A DNA stretch of 64,000 nt from Stygiobacter electus (GTDB lineage: Bacteria; Bacteroidota; Ignavibacteria; Ignavibacteriales; Melioribacteraceae): NCBI GenBank assembly GCA_029210465.1, contig JARGDL010000009.1, forward strand, positions 52,045 through 116,044, written 5' to 3'. Both the position numbers and the translations under genes were made by a program. This document shows positions 57,060 to 64,000 of the stretch, piece by piece. Position 1 is the stretch's first letter; each line of letters opens with the position of its first letter. The notes beneath the pieces were generated by a model. That model did not search any database and was not told the DNA's origin. It saw only the letters and a list, made by a program, of their open reading frames with translations.

Positions 57060-57743
57060 ATGAAAAAAGTAATAGTTATATTTTTATTCATAACAGCAAC
57101 AGTGTTTTCTCAAACCGGCGGGATAAGCTTAATGTTGGGTTATCCCCAAGGTGAATTTAGAAAAAATGTAAACAATATGGGTTTCGGTATTCAGCTTCAG
57201 GGAACAATTATGGAGCCAACCCCTGCTCGACCATTCACAATTGGCTTTGATCTTGGCTATATTGTTTATGGTCAAGTAAATGAAAGAAGACCATGGATTG
57301 GTTTTCCCGGCGTATATTTAAATCTTCAAAGAACAAACAGCATGGCAAATTTTCATTTGTTAATGCAAATTAGTCCTTTCTTTGGAACTGTACGCCCTTA
57401 CGTTGAAGGCTTGTTTGGCGGTGCATATATTTTTACTGAATCAGAAGTGAAAAATGAAAATCAAAATCAGCAAATTGCTTCTTCAACAAATTTTGATGAC
57501 TTCGCTTGGAATTATGGCTATGGTGCAGGAATTTTATTTAAAGTAAGTGATGGCTTTCAAGGTGTGAGCAAATTATATCTCGACTTAAAAGCAAGATATT
57601 TATATGGAACTGAAGCCGAATATTTAACTGAAGAAAGTGTTGTTACTAATTCTCAAGGTGATGTTATTTTTCAGCCTAAAAAATCTAAAACGGATTTCTT
57701 TACTATTCACATTGGAGTAATTGCTTATTTTAGCTCGCTATAA
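57060..57743 (+). CDS. Outer-membrane beta-barrel protein
   Basis: A 227-residue secreted protein: signal peptide (1-18, 'ATVFSQ') followed by alternating strands rich in Gly and aromatics ('GGISLMLGYPQGEFRKNV', 'FTIGFDLGYIVYG', 'PYVEGLFGGAYIF', 'FTIHIGVIAYFSSL'). This fits an eight-stranded barrel of the OmpA/OmpW-like or 'porin family outer membrane' type. The terminal aromatic is not the very last residue. No function can be assigned. It is separated by 69 bases from aat and faces the convergent ArsC/Spx-like gene. Confidence 0.75.
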   Translation: MKKVIVIFLFITATVFSQTGGISLMLGYPQGEFRKNVNNMGFGIQLQGTIMEPTPARPFTIGFDLGYIVYGQVNERRPWIGFPGVYLNLQRTNSMANFHLLMQISPFFGTVRPYVEGLFGGAYIFTESEVKNENQNQQIASSTNFDDFAWNYGYGAGILFKVSDGFQGVSKLYLDLKARYLYGTEAEYLTEESVVTNSQGDVIFQPKKSKTDFFTIHIGVIAYFSSL

Positions 57744-57782
57744 AAAATAAAACAACGATCTTAGCAACTTTTGTAAAAAAAT

Positions 57783-58115
57783 TTATTTCCAGTTTTTCCA
57801 AACCTCAGGTTGATAACCGATTGTAACTTCAGTTCCATTTCTAACAATTGGAGTTTTTAATAGAAGAGGATCATTTAATAGTTCCTCTTCTAAATTAAAA
57901 ACCATAAACTGAAGATTTCTTTTTTTGAATTGTTTGCCTTCTTTATCCAATAAATCTTCAAGTGAAATTTTGCGAATAATATTTTCAAGCTCACCTTTAG
58001 ATAAACCTTTTTCATTTAAGTCTCTAAAGTGAAAAGGTATTCTTCTTTCTTTGAAAAAGCGTTCAGCTTTCTTTGTGTCGTTACAATTTTTAGTTCCAAT
58101 TATTTGAATATTCAT
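57783..58115 (-). CDS. ArsC/Spx-family protein
   Basis: A 110-residue thioredoxin-fold protein. The active Cys is in 'GTKNCNDTKKAERFF' (about residue 10), with a single Cys rather than the CXXC of Spx, and the Arg in 'LLKTPIVRNGTEVTIGY' matches the ArsC/YffB family. It could reduce arsenate with glutathione/glutaredoxin or be a YffB-like protein of unknown role. No other ars gene adjoins, so an arsenate role is not supported by context. Confidence 0.85.
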   Translation of the reverse strand: MNIQIIGTKNCNDTKKAERFFKERRIPFHFRDLNEKGLSKGELENIIRKISLEDLLDKEGKQFKKRNLQFMVFNLEEELLNDPLLLKTPIVRNGTEVTIGYQPEVWKNWK

Positions 58116-58194
58116 AATATGTAATTTCTTTGTTTGACTATTGCAAATGTTATATTTTTATGAAGCATAATCAAATAAAATTAAGAAGGAAAAT

Positions 58195-60243
58195 ATGAAA
58201 CGCTATTTTAAAATTATTTTATCAATCTTTTTAGGATTAATTATGAGTTGTTCAACAGAAAAAAAACAAGAAATTCCAGCAGACTTTAAATTTTATACAG
58301 AATCATTTGCGGATCTTCGCATTCAAAGATACTACGTTCCCGGATTTGAAGATTTGTCACTTCAACAAAAAGAACTTGTTTATTATTTATACGAAGCGGC
58401 TCTTTGCGGAAGAGATATTATTTATGATCAAAATTACAAACACAATTTATATGTTCGCCGCTCATTGGAAGCAATCGTAAATTCTTTTACCGGTGATAGA
58501 AATACCGAAGACTTTCAAAAATTTATGGTTTATGTTAAACGTGTTTGGTTTTCAAATGGAATTCATCATCATTATTCAAATAGAAAAATTTTACCAGATT
58601 TTACTAAAGAATATTTTAAAGAATTAATTGTTAACTCAGATGAATTTCAATTTCCACTTCAAAATGGAGAAACTCTCGACGACTTAATTAACAAATTGAA
58701 CAAAATAATTTTTGATCCAAACTATGATGCTGTAAAAGTTAATCAGGCTGATGGTGTTGATTTAATTAAAACATCCGCTGTTAATTTTTATGAAGATGTT
58801 ACACAAAAAGAAGTTGAAGATTATTACAAAAAAATTGTTGATCCAAATGATCCGCATCCAATTTCTTATGGATTAAATTCTAAAATGTTAAAGAAAGATG
58901 GAAAAATTATTGAAAGGCAATGGACAATAACCAGAATGTATGCACCAGCAATTGAAAAAATAGTTTACTGGTTAGAAAAAGCTGTTAATGTTGCAGAAAA
59001 CGATCAACAGAAAAAAGCTTTGCAATTATTAATTGAATATTATAAAACAGGTGATCTAAAAAAATGGGATGAATACAATATTGAATGGGTTAAAGACACA
59101 ACTTCAGTTGTTGATGTTGTAAATGGATTTATAGAAACATACAACGATCCATTAAGTTATCGTGCAACTTTTGAATCGGTTGTTTCAATTAAAGATAAAG
59201 AAGCAACTAAAAGAATTGAAGCAATTAGCAATATTGCCCAATGGTTCGAAGATAATTCTCCATTAATGCCACAACACAAAAAGAAAAATGTAAAAGGTGT
59301 TTCTGCAAAAGTTATTACTTCTGTTGTTGAATCAGGTGATTGTTCCCCCTCAACTCCAATTGGAATAAATCTTCCAAATTCAAATTGGATAAGAAAAGAA
59401 CATGGCTCAAAATCAGTTAATATTGGTAATATAGTTTATTCGTATAACAAATTTTCAGAAACAAGTGGAGTGCTTCAGGAATTTGCATATTCAAATGAAG
59501 AAATTGAAAGAGACAAAAAATATGGTGCCTTGGCAGATGATCTTCACACTGATATGCACGAAGTAATTGGTCATGCTTCGGGACAAATTAATCCAGGAGT
59601 AGCAGAACCACATCAAACTTTAAAAAATTATTATTCAACACTTGAAGAAGCTCGTGCTGATTTAGTTGCTCTTTATTATTTGATGGATAAAAAATTAGTT
59701 GAAATTGGAGTAATGCCATCACTTGAAGTTGGTAAAGCCGCTTATAGCGATTACATTCGAAATGGTTTGATGGTTCAACTGGCAAGAGTAAAACCGGGTG
59801 AAAATATAGAAGAAGCTCATATGCGTAATCGTCAATTAGTTGCAATGTGGGCTTTTGAAAAAGGGAAAAATGAAAATGTAATTGAAAAGAAAAAGAAAGA
59901 TGGCAAAACATATTTTGTTGTTAATGATTTTGAAAAACTTAGAAAATTATTTGGTGAACTATTAAGAGAAATACAAAGAATAAAATCTGAGGGCGATTAC
60001 AATGCAGGAAAAAACTTAGTTGAAAATTACGGAGTAAAAGTTGATAAGGATTTGCACAAAGAAGTTCTTGAAAGATATTCAAAATTAAAAATTGCACCTT
60101 ACGCAGGATTCATTCAGCCTAAATTGATTCCGATTAAAAAAGGGGAAAAAATTGTTGATGTAAAAATTGAATATCCCGAAGACTTCACAAAACAAATGCT
60201 TGAGTATGCAAAAAATTATTCATTATTGAATACGTATAATTAA
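58195..60243 (+). CDS. Dipeptidyl-peptidase III-like (M49) lipoprotein
   Basis: A 682-residue zinc peptidase. The lipobox 'LIMSCSTE' puts Cys at about residue 20, so it is membrane-anchored outside the cytoplasm. The M49 zinc motifs are intact: His455-Glu456...His460 in 'DMHEVIGHASGQ' (HEXXGH) and 'EEARAD' (484-489), whose second Glu supplies the third ligand. DPP III removes dipeptides from the N-terminus of short peptides; bacterial forms such as that of Bacteroides thetaiotaomicron are known. The envelope location suggests use of external peptides, as does the M1 peptidase at 43149. It reads rightward with AAGGAA before its ATG. Confidence 0.92.
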   Translation: MKRYFKIILSIFLGLIMSCSTEKKQEIPADFKFYTESFADLRIQRYYVPGFEDLSLQQKELVYYLYEAALCGRDIIYDQNYKHNLYVRRSLEAIVNSFTGDRNTEDFQKFMVYVKRVWFSNGIHHHYSNRKILPDFTKEYFKELIVNSDEFQFPLQNGETLDDLINKLNKIIFDPNYDAVKVNQADGVDLIKTSAVNFYEDVTQKEVEDYYKKIVDPNDPHPISYGLNSKMLKKDGKIIERQWTITRMYAPAIEKIVYWLEKAVNVAENDQQKKALQLLIEYYKTGDLKKWDEYNIEWVKDTTSVVDVVNGFIETYNDPLSYRATFESVVSIKDKEATKRIEAISNIAQWFEDNSPLMPQHKKKNVKGVSAKVITSVVESGDCSPSTPIGINLPNSNWIRKEHGSKSVNIGNIVYSYNKFSETSGVLQEFAYSNEEIERDKKYGALADDLHTDMHEVIGHASGQINPGVAEPHQTLKNYYSTLEEARADLVALYYLMDKKLVEIGVMPSLEVGKAAYSDYIRNGLMVQLARVKPGENIEEAHMRNRQLVAMWAFEKGKNENVIEKKKKDGKTYFVVNDFEKLRKLFGELLREIQRIKSEGDYNAGKNLVENYGVKVDKDLHKEVLERYSKLKIAPYAGFIQPKLIPIKKGEKIVDVKIEYPEDFTKQMLEYAKNYSLLNTYN

Positions 60244-60592
60244 ATTGTTAATGTATAATTTATAATCTACCTGTCGGTAGACAGGTGTAAAATGTATAAT
60301 GTAGGGGTCGAGCTTGCTCGACACGTAAAACTTTAAAATCGATTGTTATAAACAGTAAAAGAAATTTAAAATTGATCTGTGCAAATCTGTGTTATCTGTG
60401 GTTAGCTTTTTACCACAGATTTCACAGATTAACACAAATATAATTTAGCAAGTATAAAGTAAGCTTTAAGATTAATCGTGAAATTTATCTTTATCCATTA
60501 GTGAAAATTAGTGTTAATTCGTGTCTGAAAATTTTCTTGACTAAATTGAAAAATAAATTTAAGTTGTAAACAGAAACAAAAGGAAATATTAC
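60244..60592. repeat. 349-base intergenic gap with several palindromes
   Basis: No gene is visible. The gap contains ACCTGTC/GACAGGT (60269-60286), GTCGAGC/GCTCGAC (60307-60322), and a 'CTGTG...ATCTGTGG' block (60376-60405) facing 'CCACAGATTTCACAGATT' (60412-60429), which can pair over about 18 bases. The last type is a widespread bacterial intergenic repeat. Text of the form AATGTATAAT flanks the first hairpin. The 3' part carries the leader of the integrase gene. Confidence 0.7.
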
Positions 60593-61609
60593 TTGCAAAG
60601 AGGGCAGAAAAATATTTCTTCAACTGCAGGAACTCCACAAAAAGAAAATCACAAGCCGAAACTACCCGATTTGGTAAGAACCGAACTACGGGTTAATCAT
60701 TACAGCACTAAAACCGAAGATGCTTATGTTGGTTGGATAAAGAGATACATTCTATTTCACAATAAAAGACATCCGAATGAAATGGGGAAAGAAGAGATTC
60801 AGAATTTTATAAATCACCTTGCTATTAATGACAATGTTTCCAGTTCAACTCAAAATCAGGCATTGCAAGCAATTTTGTTTTTATACAAAAGGGTTTTGAA
60901 AAAAGATGTGGGCTGGTTAGATGAAATCAAGCACGCCGCAAGAATAAAACATCTCCCGGTTGTATTTTCAAGGACAGAGACTACTAAAATCTTAAATAAT
61001 CTCGAAGGTGTCGTTAAGTTAATAGTAAGTCTTTTATATGGAACGGGTATGAGATTAGGTGAAGTTTTAAGTTTACGAGTAAAAGATATAGACTTTGAGA
61101 TGAATCAGATAATTGTAAGAGATGGAAAAGGAGAGAAAGACAGAATTACGGTTTTACCACAAAAACTTATTCCTGAATTAAAAGAGCATTTAAGAAAAGT
61201 AAAGAATCTTCATCAAAAAGATTTGATGAACGGCTTTGGTAAAACAAAATTGCCCTATGCTTTGGCAAGAAAGTATGTTAATGCTGACAAAGAATTTGGT
61301 TGGCAATATGTTTTTCCGGCTTCTGGCTTTGTTTATGATAAAGAGAGTAAAATAAAATTCCGATATCACATACACGAAAGTGTAATACAGAAAGCTGTTA
61401 AAGATGCAATAAGGAAAAGTGGAATAAATAAGCAAGGAAGTCCACATACATTCAGGCACAGCTTTGCAACTCATTTGCTGGAAATGGGACAAGACATAAG
61501 AACAGTACAAGAGTTACTTGGACATAAAAGTGTAAAAACTACTATGATTTACACTCACGTTTTGAAAACTGTGCTTGGTGTTAAAAGTCCGATAGACAGC
61601 ATTATTTAG
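60593..61609 (+). CDS. intI: Integron integrase (tyrosine recombinase)
   Basis: A 338-residue IntI-family recombinase that would insert and excise gene cassettes at attI/attC. The N-terminal SAM-like part ('RVNHYSTKTEDAYVGWIKRYI', read from 'RTELRVNHYS') and catalytic residues are all there: Arg in 'GTGMRLGEVLSLRVKD', Lys in 'DGKGEKDRIT', the His-x-x-Arg in 'HTFRHSFATHLL', His in 'LLGHKSVKTT' and Tyr in 'MIYTHVLK'. Between them is the extra stretch special to IntI proteins, 'LPYALARKYVNADKEFGWQY'. The start is TTG 60593 with AAGGAA ahead. It reads in the same direction as the genes downstream, the opposite of classic integrons, as in the 'reverse' integrons known from Treponema and a few others. 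Confidence 0.92.
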   Translation: MQRGQKNISSTAGTPQKENHKPKLPDLVRTELRVNHYSTKTEDAYVGWIKRYILFHNKRHPNEMGKEEIQNFINHLAINDNVSSSTQNQALQAILFLYKRVLKKDVGWLDEIKHAARIKHLPVVFSRTETTKILNNLEGVVKLIVSLLYGTGMRLGEVLSLRVKDIDFEMNQIIVRDGKGEKDRITVLPQKLIPELKEHLRKVKNLHQKDLMNGFGKTKLPYALARKYVNADKEFGWQYVFPASGFVYDKESKIKFRYHIHESVIQKAVKDAIRKSGINKQGSPHTFRHSFATHLLEMGQDIRTVQELLGHKSVKTTMIYTHVLKTVLGVKSPIDSII

Positions 61610-61651
61610 TAAGCAGTGATAGCAAGCCAGAAATTGAGAATTTTAATTAAA

Positions 61652-61710
61652 AATAAACAAAACGCTGATGGATATCATTCTAGAGTATGATATTTATCGG
61701 CGGGTTAATT
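61652..61710. repeat. attC-like hairpin downstream of the integrase gene
   Basis: CGCTGAT-GG-ATATCAT (61663-61678) and ATGATAT-TT-ATCGGCG (61687-61702) form a 16-bp stem with an 8-base loop, counting G-T pairs. It is flanked by AATAAAC (61652-61658) and GTTAATT (61704-61710), near-complementary like R'' and R' boxes. GTTAATT departs from the GTTRRRY core at one place and the spacers are unequal, so it is a candidate attI/attC rather than a proven one. It could be only an integrase terminator, but no T-run follows. Confidence 0.45.
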
Positions 61711-61811
61711 AATAGTTATACTTACTTAAAATGGAGGTAAATATGAGATAGCACCCATTTAATATGAGTTTAGAGGGTGTCGAAACATAATCAGTAAAAA
61801 AAGAGGCAAAA

Positions 61812-62246
61812 ATGAGACGGACAGTATTATCGGTATTTCTATTTGTATTCATCCTATTGAGTTGTGATGAGCAGACGATAGATGATAACTATATTGAAAT
61901 TAAGCAAGCTATTCCTAGCCCTGCCAAGGTAGGAGATACGCTTAATATACTTTTGACAAACATAAATAGTCTGTTAAATGTGTCAAGTATTGAACAAGTG
62001 AAAGTATTGTTAGACGAAAATAACAAAACATATATTTTCCAAGCGACAGGCTACTATGACCAATTCCCCGTAAAAGAGTACGGCCACTTTTTTCATTCTA
62101 AATTAATTGACTCACTTATAGCATTACACTATGTTCCTGTGATACAATGCATTATTGATAGTTCTTATCCCGGACAAAGTAAAATCGGTGTTCAATTAAA
62201 TGAAAAAATACTGAGGAGCAACATCATTCTAAACATCAATAAATAG
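61812..62246 (+). CDS. Small lipoprotein, function unknown
   Basis: A 144-residue protein with a lipoprotein signal ('FILLSCDEQT', Cys at about 18). The mature part reads as a beta-sandwich-like domain ('AIPSPAKVGDTLNILLTNIN', 'SIEQVKVLLDENNKTYIF') of the kind seen in IPT/TIG or Ig-like folds; no family is recognised. It is the first gene after the integrase and ends 10 bases before the subtilase, whose ribosome site is AGGAGG, so the two are co-transcribed. Confidence 0.65.
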   Translation: MRRTVLSVFLFVFILLSCDEQTIDDNYIEIKQAIPSPAKVGDTLNILLTNINSLLNVSSIEQVKVLLDENNKTYIFQATGYYDQFPVKEYGHFFHSKLIDSLIALHYVPVIQCIIDSSYPGQSKIGVQLNEKILRSNIILNINK

Positions 62247-62256
62247 GAGGTTCTCT

Positions 62257-64000
62257 ATGTTCTGGAATCAATTAATTAAAAATTTGTTTCTCTTTATCAT
62301 AATTTTTACAATTTCTTCAAGTGCTCAAAGTAAAAGAGAAACGTATGTAGTTGAATTAGATTCGATGGTCAGTTTTAAGAAATTTACATTATTCAATGGC
62401 TATCTGGATAATACGAGTTTGATTAACTCTATAAATGATGCAACTGAAAAGAGTAATAAAAAATTGTTGGATGTTGCAAAGTTTTTCGAAAAAATAAAAC
62501 CGCTGTCAATAAGAAAATATATTCGAAGATTACCGGAAGATGTAGCATACTTAACAACAACTTCTGGGAAGAAATTTAATGTAGAAGGATTTCAAAAATT
62601 ATTAGTTGTAGAAACGTTTTCGAAGATTGATGTTAATACTCTGAACGATGAGTTAAAAACAAATAAAACTGTAAAGAAAATAACTCACGACGCGGAAGTT
62701 GCCGTTTCCACATGGCCTCCAAATGATCCATATTACACTTCACAACCACAGTTTTACAGCAGTTCATATAACATTCATTTACCACGAGCATGGAATTATT
62801 CAGCGGGTAATTCTGGGATAAAAATTGCTGTGGTAGATAATGGGATTGATTATACACATACCGATCTTGGAGCCGGATTCGGAAGTGGGTACAGAATACG
62901 CGGAGGTTGGGATTATAAGGATAACGATTCCGATCCGAGACCAACCTACTCTACTGAAACACATGGCACACCAATAGCCGGTATCTTAGGAGCTATTAAT
63001 TGGAATAACACTGGCGTAGTTGGAATTGCCGGAGGTTCATCTTCTGCAATTTCATCAGGATGCCAAATATTCAGTTTGCGCGTAACAGACGAAGATGTTG
63101 GTGAAAACGGCGTTAATATGTTGCAAGCATCACTTATATCTGAAGCTGTATTCGAAGCAGCAACTGATCCAAGTGTCAATAACGGATTCGGTTATGGCGT
63201 AAATGTTATTAATTGCAGTTTCGGTAGCTTAACTGGAATGTATTGGGATTGGGGAAGTTTATTTTATCAGTCTTACTATAATTCTTTTGCATTGGCATAT
63301 ATAAATAATGTAGTGGTAGTCGCAAGCCGAGGGAATGTTGGAGGAGATGTTACGGCAGAGACAGTTATTTACCCGGCAAGTTTTTCAAATGGTCATGTCG
63401 TTATGTCAATTTCGGGAGTCAACGATTACGGTTACATAGCATCACAAAGCTGTTATGGCAACGGTGTAACGCTATCAGCACCATTTTATTTAAACTACAC
63501 GACCCAAAATAATAATTCGTATGGAGATTTTGCTGGTACATCAAATTCGGCTCCGTTTGTTGCGGGCGTCAGTGCTTTAGTGTTTTCTAAATTTCGTGAA
63601 AGAAGTATGCCTATTCTCGGTGAAGACGTACAAGAAATTTTAAAAAAGAGCGCTGAACCTACAAGCGATCCATATAGGTATGGTTCCGGTCGGCTAAATG
63701 CTGGACAAGCCCTTCATATTTCAAGCGCTCCATTTAATATGTTGCATTTAACTGCAAGCACTAATAGAACTGTTACAACCGTTTCTAATCCATCAAATAA
63801 TCTGATTGCTTTTTATTATCCCTATGGTTTATATGCAGTAGCAGAAACAAAAAAAATTCAAGGGACGGTTCATATCCCGGATAGTTTTATTTTAGATAGT
63901 ACTTGGGTATGGGCAAATAGCAATACCGATGGCTTTGAATGGGGCAACCCCTCGTATGGTATGCCTGGAGCGACTAAAATTAGTCAAAATGGTCGTGATG
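62257..64000 (+). CDS. Secreted subtilase (S8 family), 3' partial
   Basis: An open frame from ATG 62257 runs off the right edge after 581 codons. A strong AGGAGG (62245-62250) precedes it. It has a signal peptide (about 8-25, 'ISSSAQ'), a propeptide-like region to about 165, and the S8 catalytic triad: Asp194 in 'IAVVDNGIDYTHTDL', His236 in 'THGTPIAGIL' and Ser429 in 'FAGTSNSAPFVAG'. The Asp motif is DNG instead of the usual DTG/DSG. It continues into a beta-rich domain ('WVWANSNTDGFEWG...'). In this phylum such proteases often end in a T9SS sorting domain, which would lie outside the window. Base composition is visibly higher in G+C than neighbouring genes. Confidence 0.9.
   Translation, partial: MFWNQLIKNLFLFIIIFTISSSAQSKRETYVVELDSMVSFKKFTLFNGYLDNTSLINSINDATEKSNKKLLDVAKFFEKIKPLSIRKYIRRLPEDVAYLTTTSGKKFNVEGFQKLLVVETFSKIDVNTLNDELKTNKTVKKITHDAEVAVSTWPPNDPYYTSQPQFYSSSYNIHLPRAWNYSAGNSGIKIAVVDNGIDYTHTDLGAGFGSGYRIRGGWDYKDNDSDPRPTYSTETHGTPIAGILGAINWNNTGVVGIAGGSSSAISSGCQIFSLRVTDEDVGENGVNMLQASLISEAVFEAATDPSVNNGFGYGVNVINCSFGSLTGMYWDWGSLFYQSYYNSFALAYINNVVVVASRGNVGGDVTAETVIYPASFSNGHVVMSISGVNDYGYIASQSCYGNGVTLSAPFYLNYTTQNNNSYGDFAGTSNSAPFVAGVSALVFSKFRERSMPILGEDVQEILKKSAEPTSDPYRYGSGRLNAGQALHISSAPFNMLHLTASTNRTVTTVSNPSNNLIAFYYPYGLYAVAETKKIQGTVHIPDSFILDSTWVWANSNTDGFEWGNPSYGMPGATKISQNGRD

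Noticed and set aside
57783..58115. Arsenate resistance operon
   Set aside because: A lone ArsC/Spx-like gene with no ars transporter or regulator beside it does not support this.
61652..61710. Fully canonical attC site
   Set aside because: The right box GTTAATT breaks the GTTRRRY rule, left and right spacers differ and there are no extrahelical bases; kept only as a candidate.

Overview
The window is AT-rich and almost certainly from the Bacteroidota/Chlorobiota side of the tree, most likely an Ignavibacteria-type bacterium. The main reason is the secreted cytochrome at 5040-6494, which ends in a type IX secretion sorting domain opening with NYPNPFNPSTTI, a form very common in Ignavibacteria. 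DUF5686 and DUF1684 proteins, a SusA-like GH13 enzyme, weak Shine-Dalgarno signals and TAnnTTTG-type promoter elements agree with this. No tRNA, rRNA or CRISPR array was seen.

Region 1 (1-8.7 kb): the end of an outer-membrane barrel gene, a soluble multi-PAS histidine kinase, a phosphoesterase plus DUF1684 lipoprotein pair, an eight-CXXCH multihaem cytochrome with a T9SS tail, and a divergent OmpR-type regulator with its kinase. Region 2 (8.7-22.3 kb) looks like accessory DNA: three large kinases, a CheY-like and a NarL-type regulator, two 740-base non-coding stretches full of small palindromes, a MITE-like element, and a small ArsR-rhodanese / winged-helix / methyltransferase / DsrE operon. 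It ends in a scar (22154-22265) made of copies of the ends of two genes found at 8.6 kb and 4.8 kb, joined head to tail. Region 3 (22.3-31.0 kb): GH13 enzyme, DUF5686 barrel, two HExxH-motif membrane proteins, an NTF2-like protein, an NhaD-type antiporter and an asparaginase.

Region 4 (31.0-41.3 kb) is the replication-origin locus: a run of DnaA boxes, then dnaA-dnaN-recF-DUF721-gyrB-(CBS/MgtE)-gyrA, all rightward. A small protein plus a nucleotidyltransferase are translationally coupled behind gyrA and ahead of a cystathionine/methionine gamma-lyase. An M1 peptidase, an ECF sigma/anti-sigma pair with a good promoter, and a convergent PspC operon follow.

Region 5 (48.3-60.2 kb) holds the most unusual gene: a 1847-residue protein (49272-54815) that reads as a degenerate PLP-transferase fold, then a complete class I/II aminotransferase, then about 1070 residues with colinear phosphoenolpyruvate-carboxylase motifs but altered key residues. 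It sits 5 bases after an SPFH-domain gene. An HTH-MNT/HEPN pair with a two-site operator, DUF2721, aat, an outer-membrane barrel, an ArsC/Spx-like protein and a DPP III-like lipoprotein follow. Region 6 (60.2-64 kb) carries an integron integrase in the 'reverse' orientation, a hairpin that could be its recombination site, a lipoprotein and a subtilase cut off by the window end.
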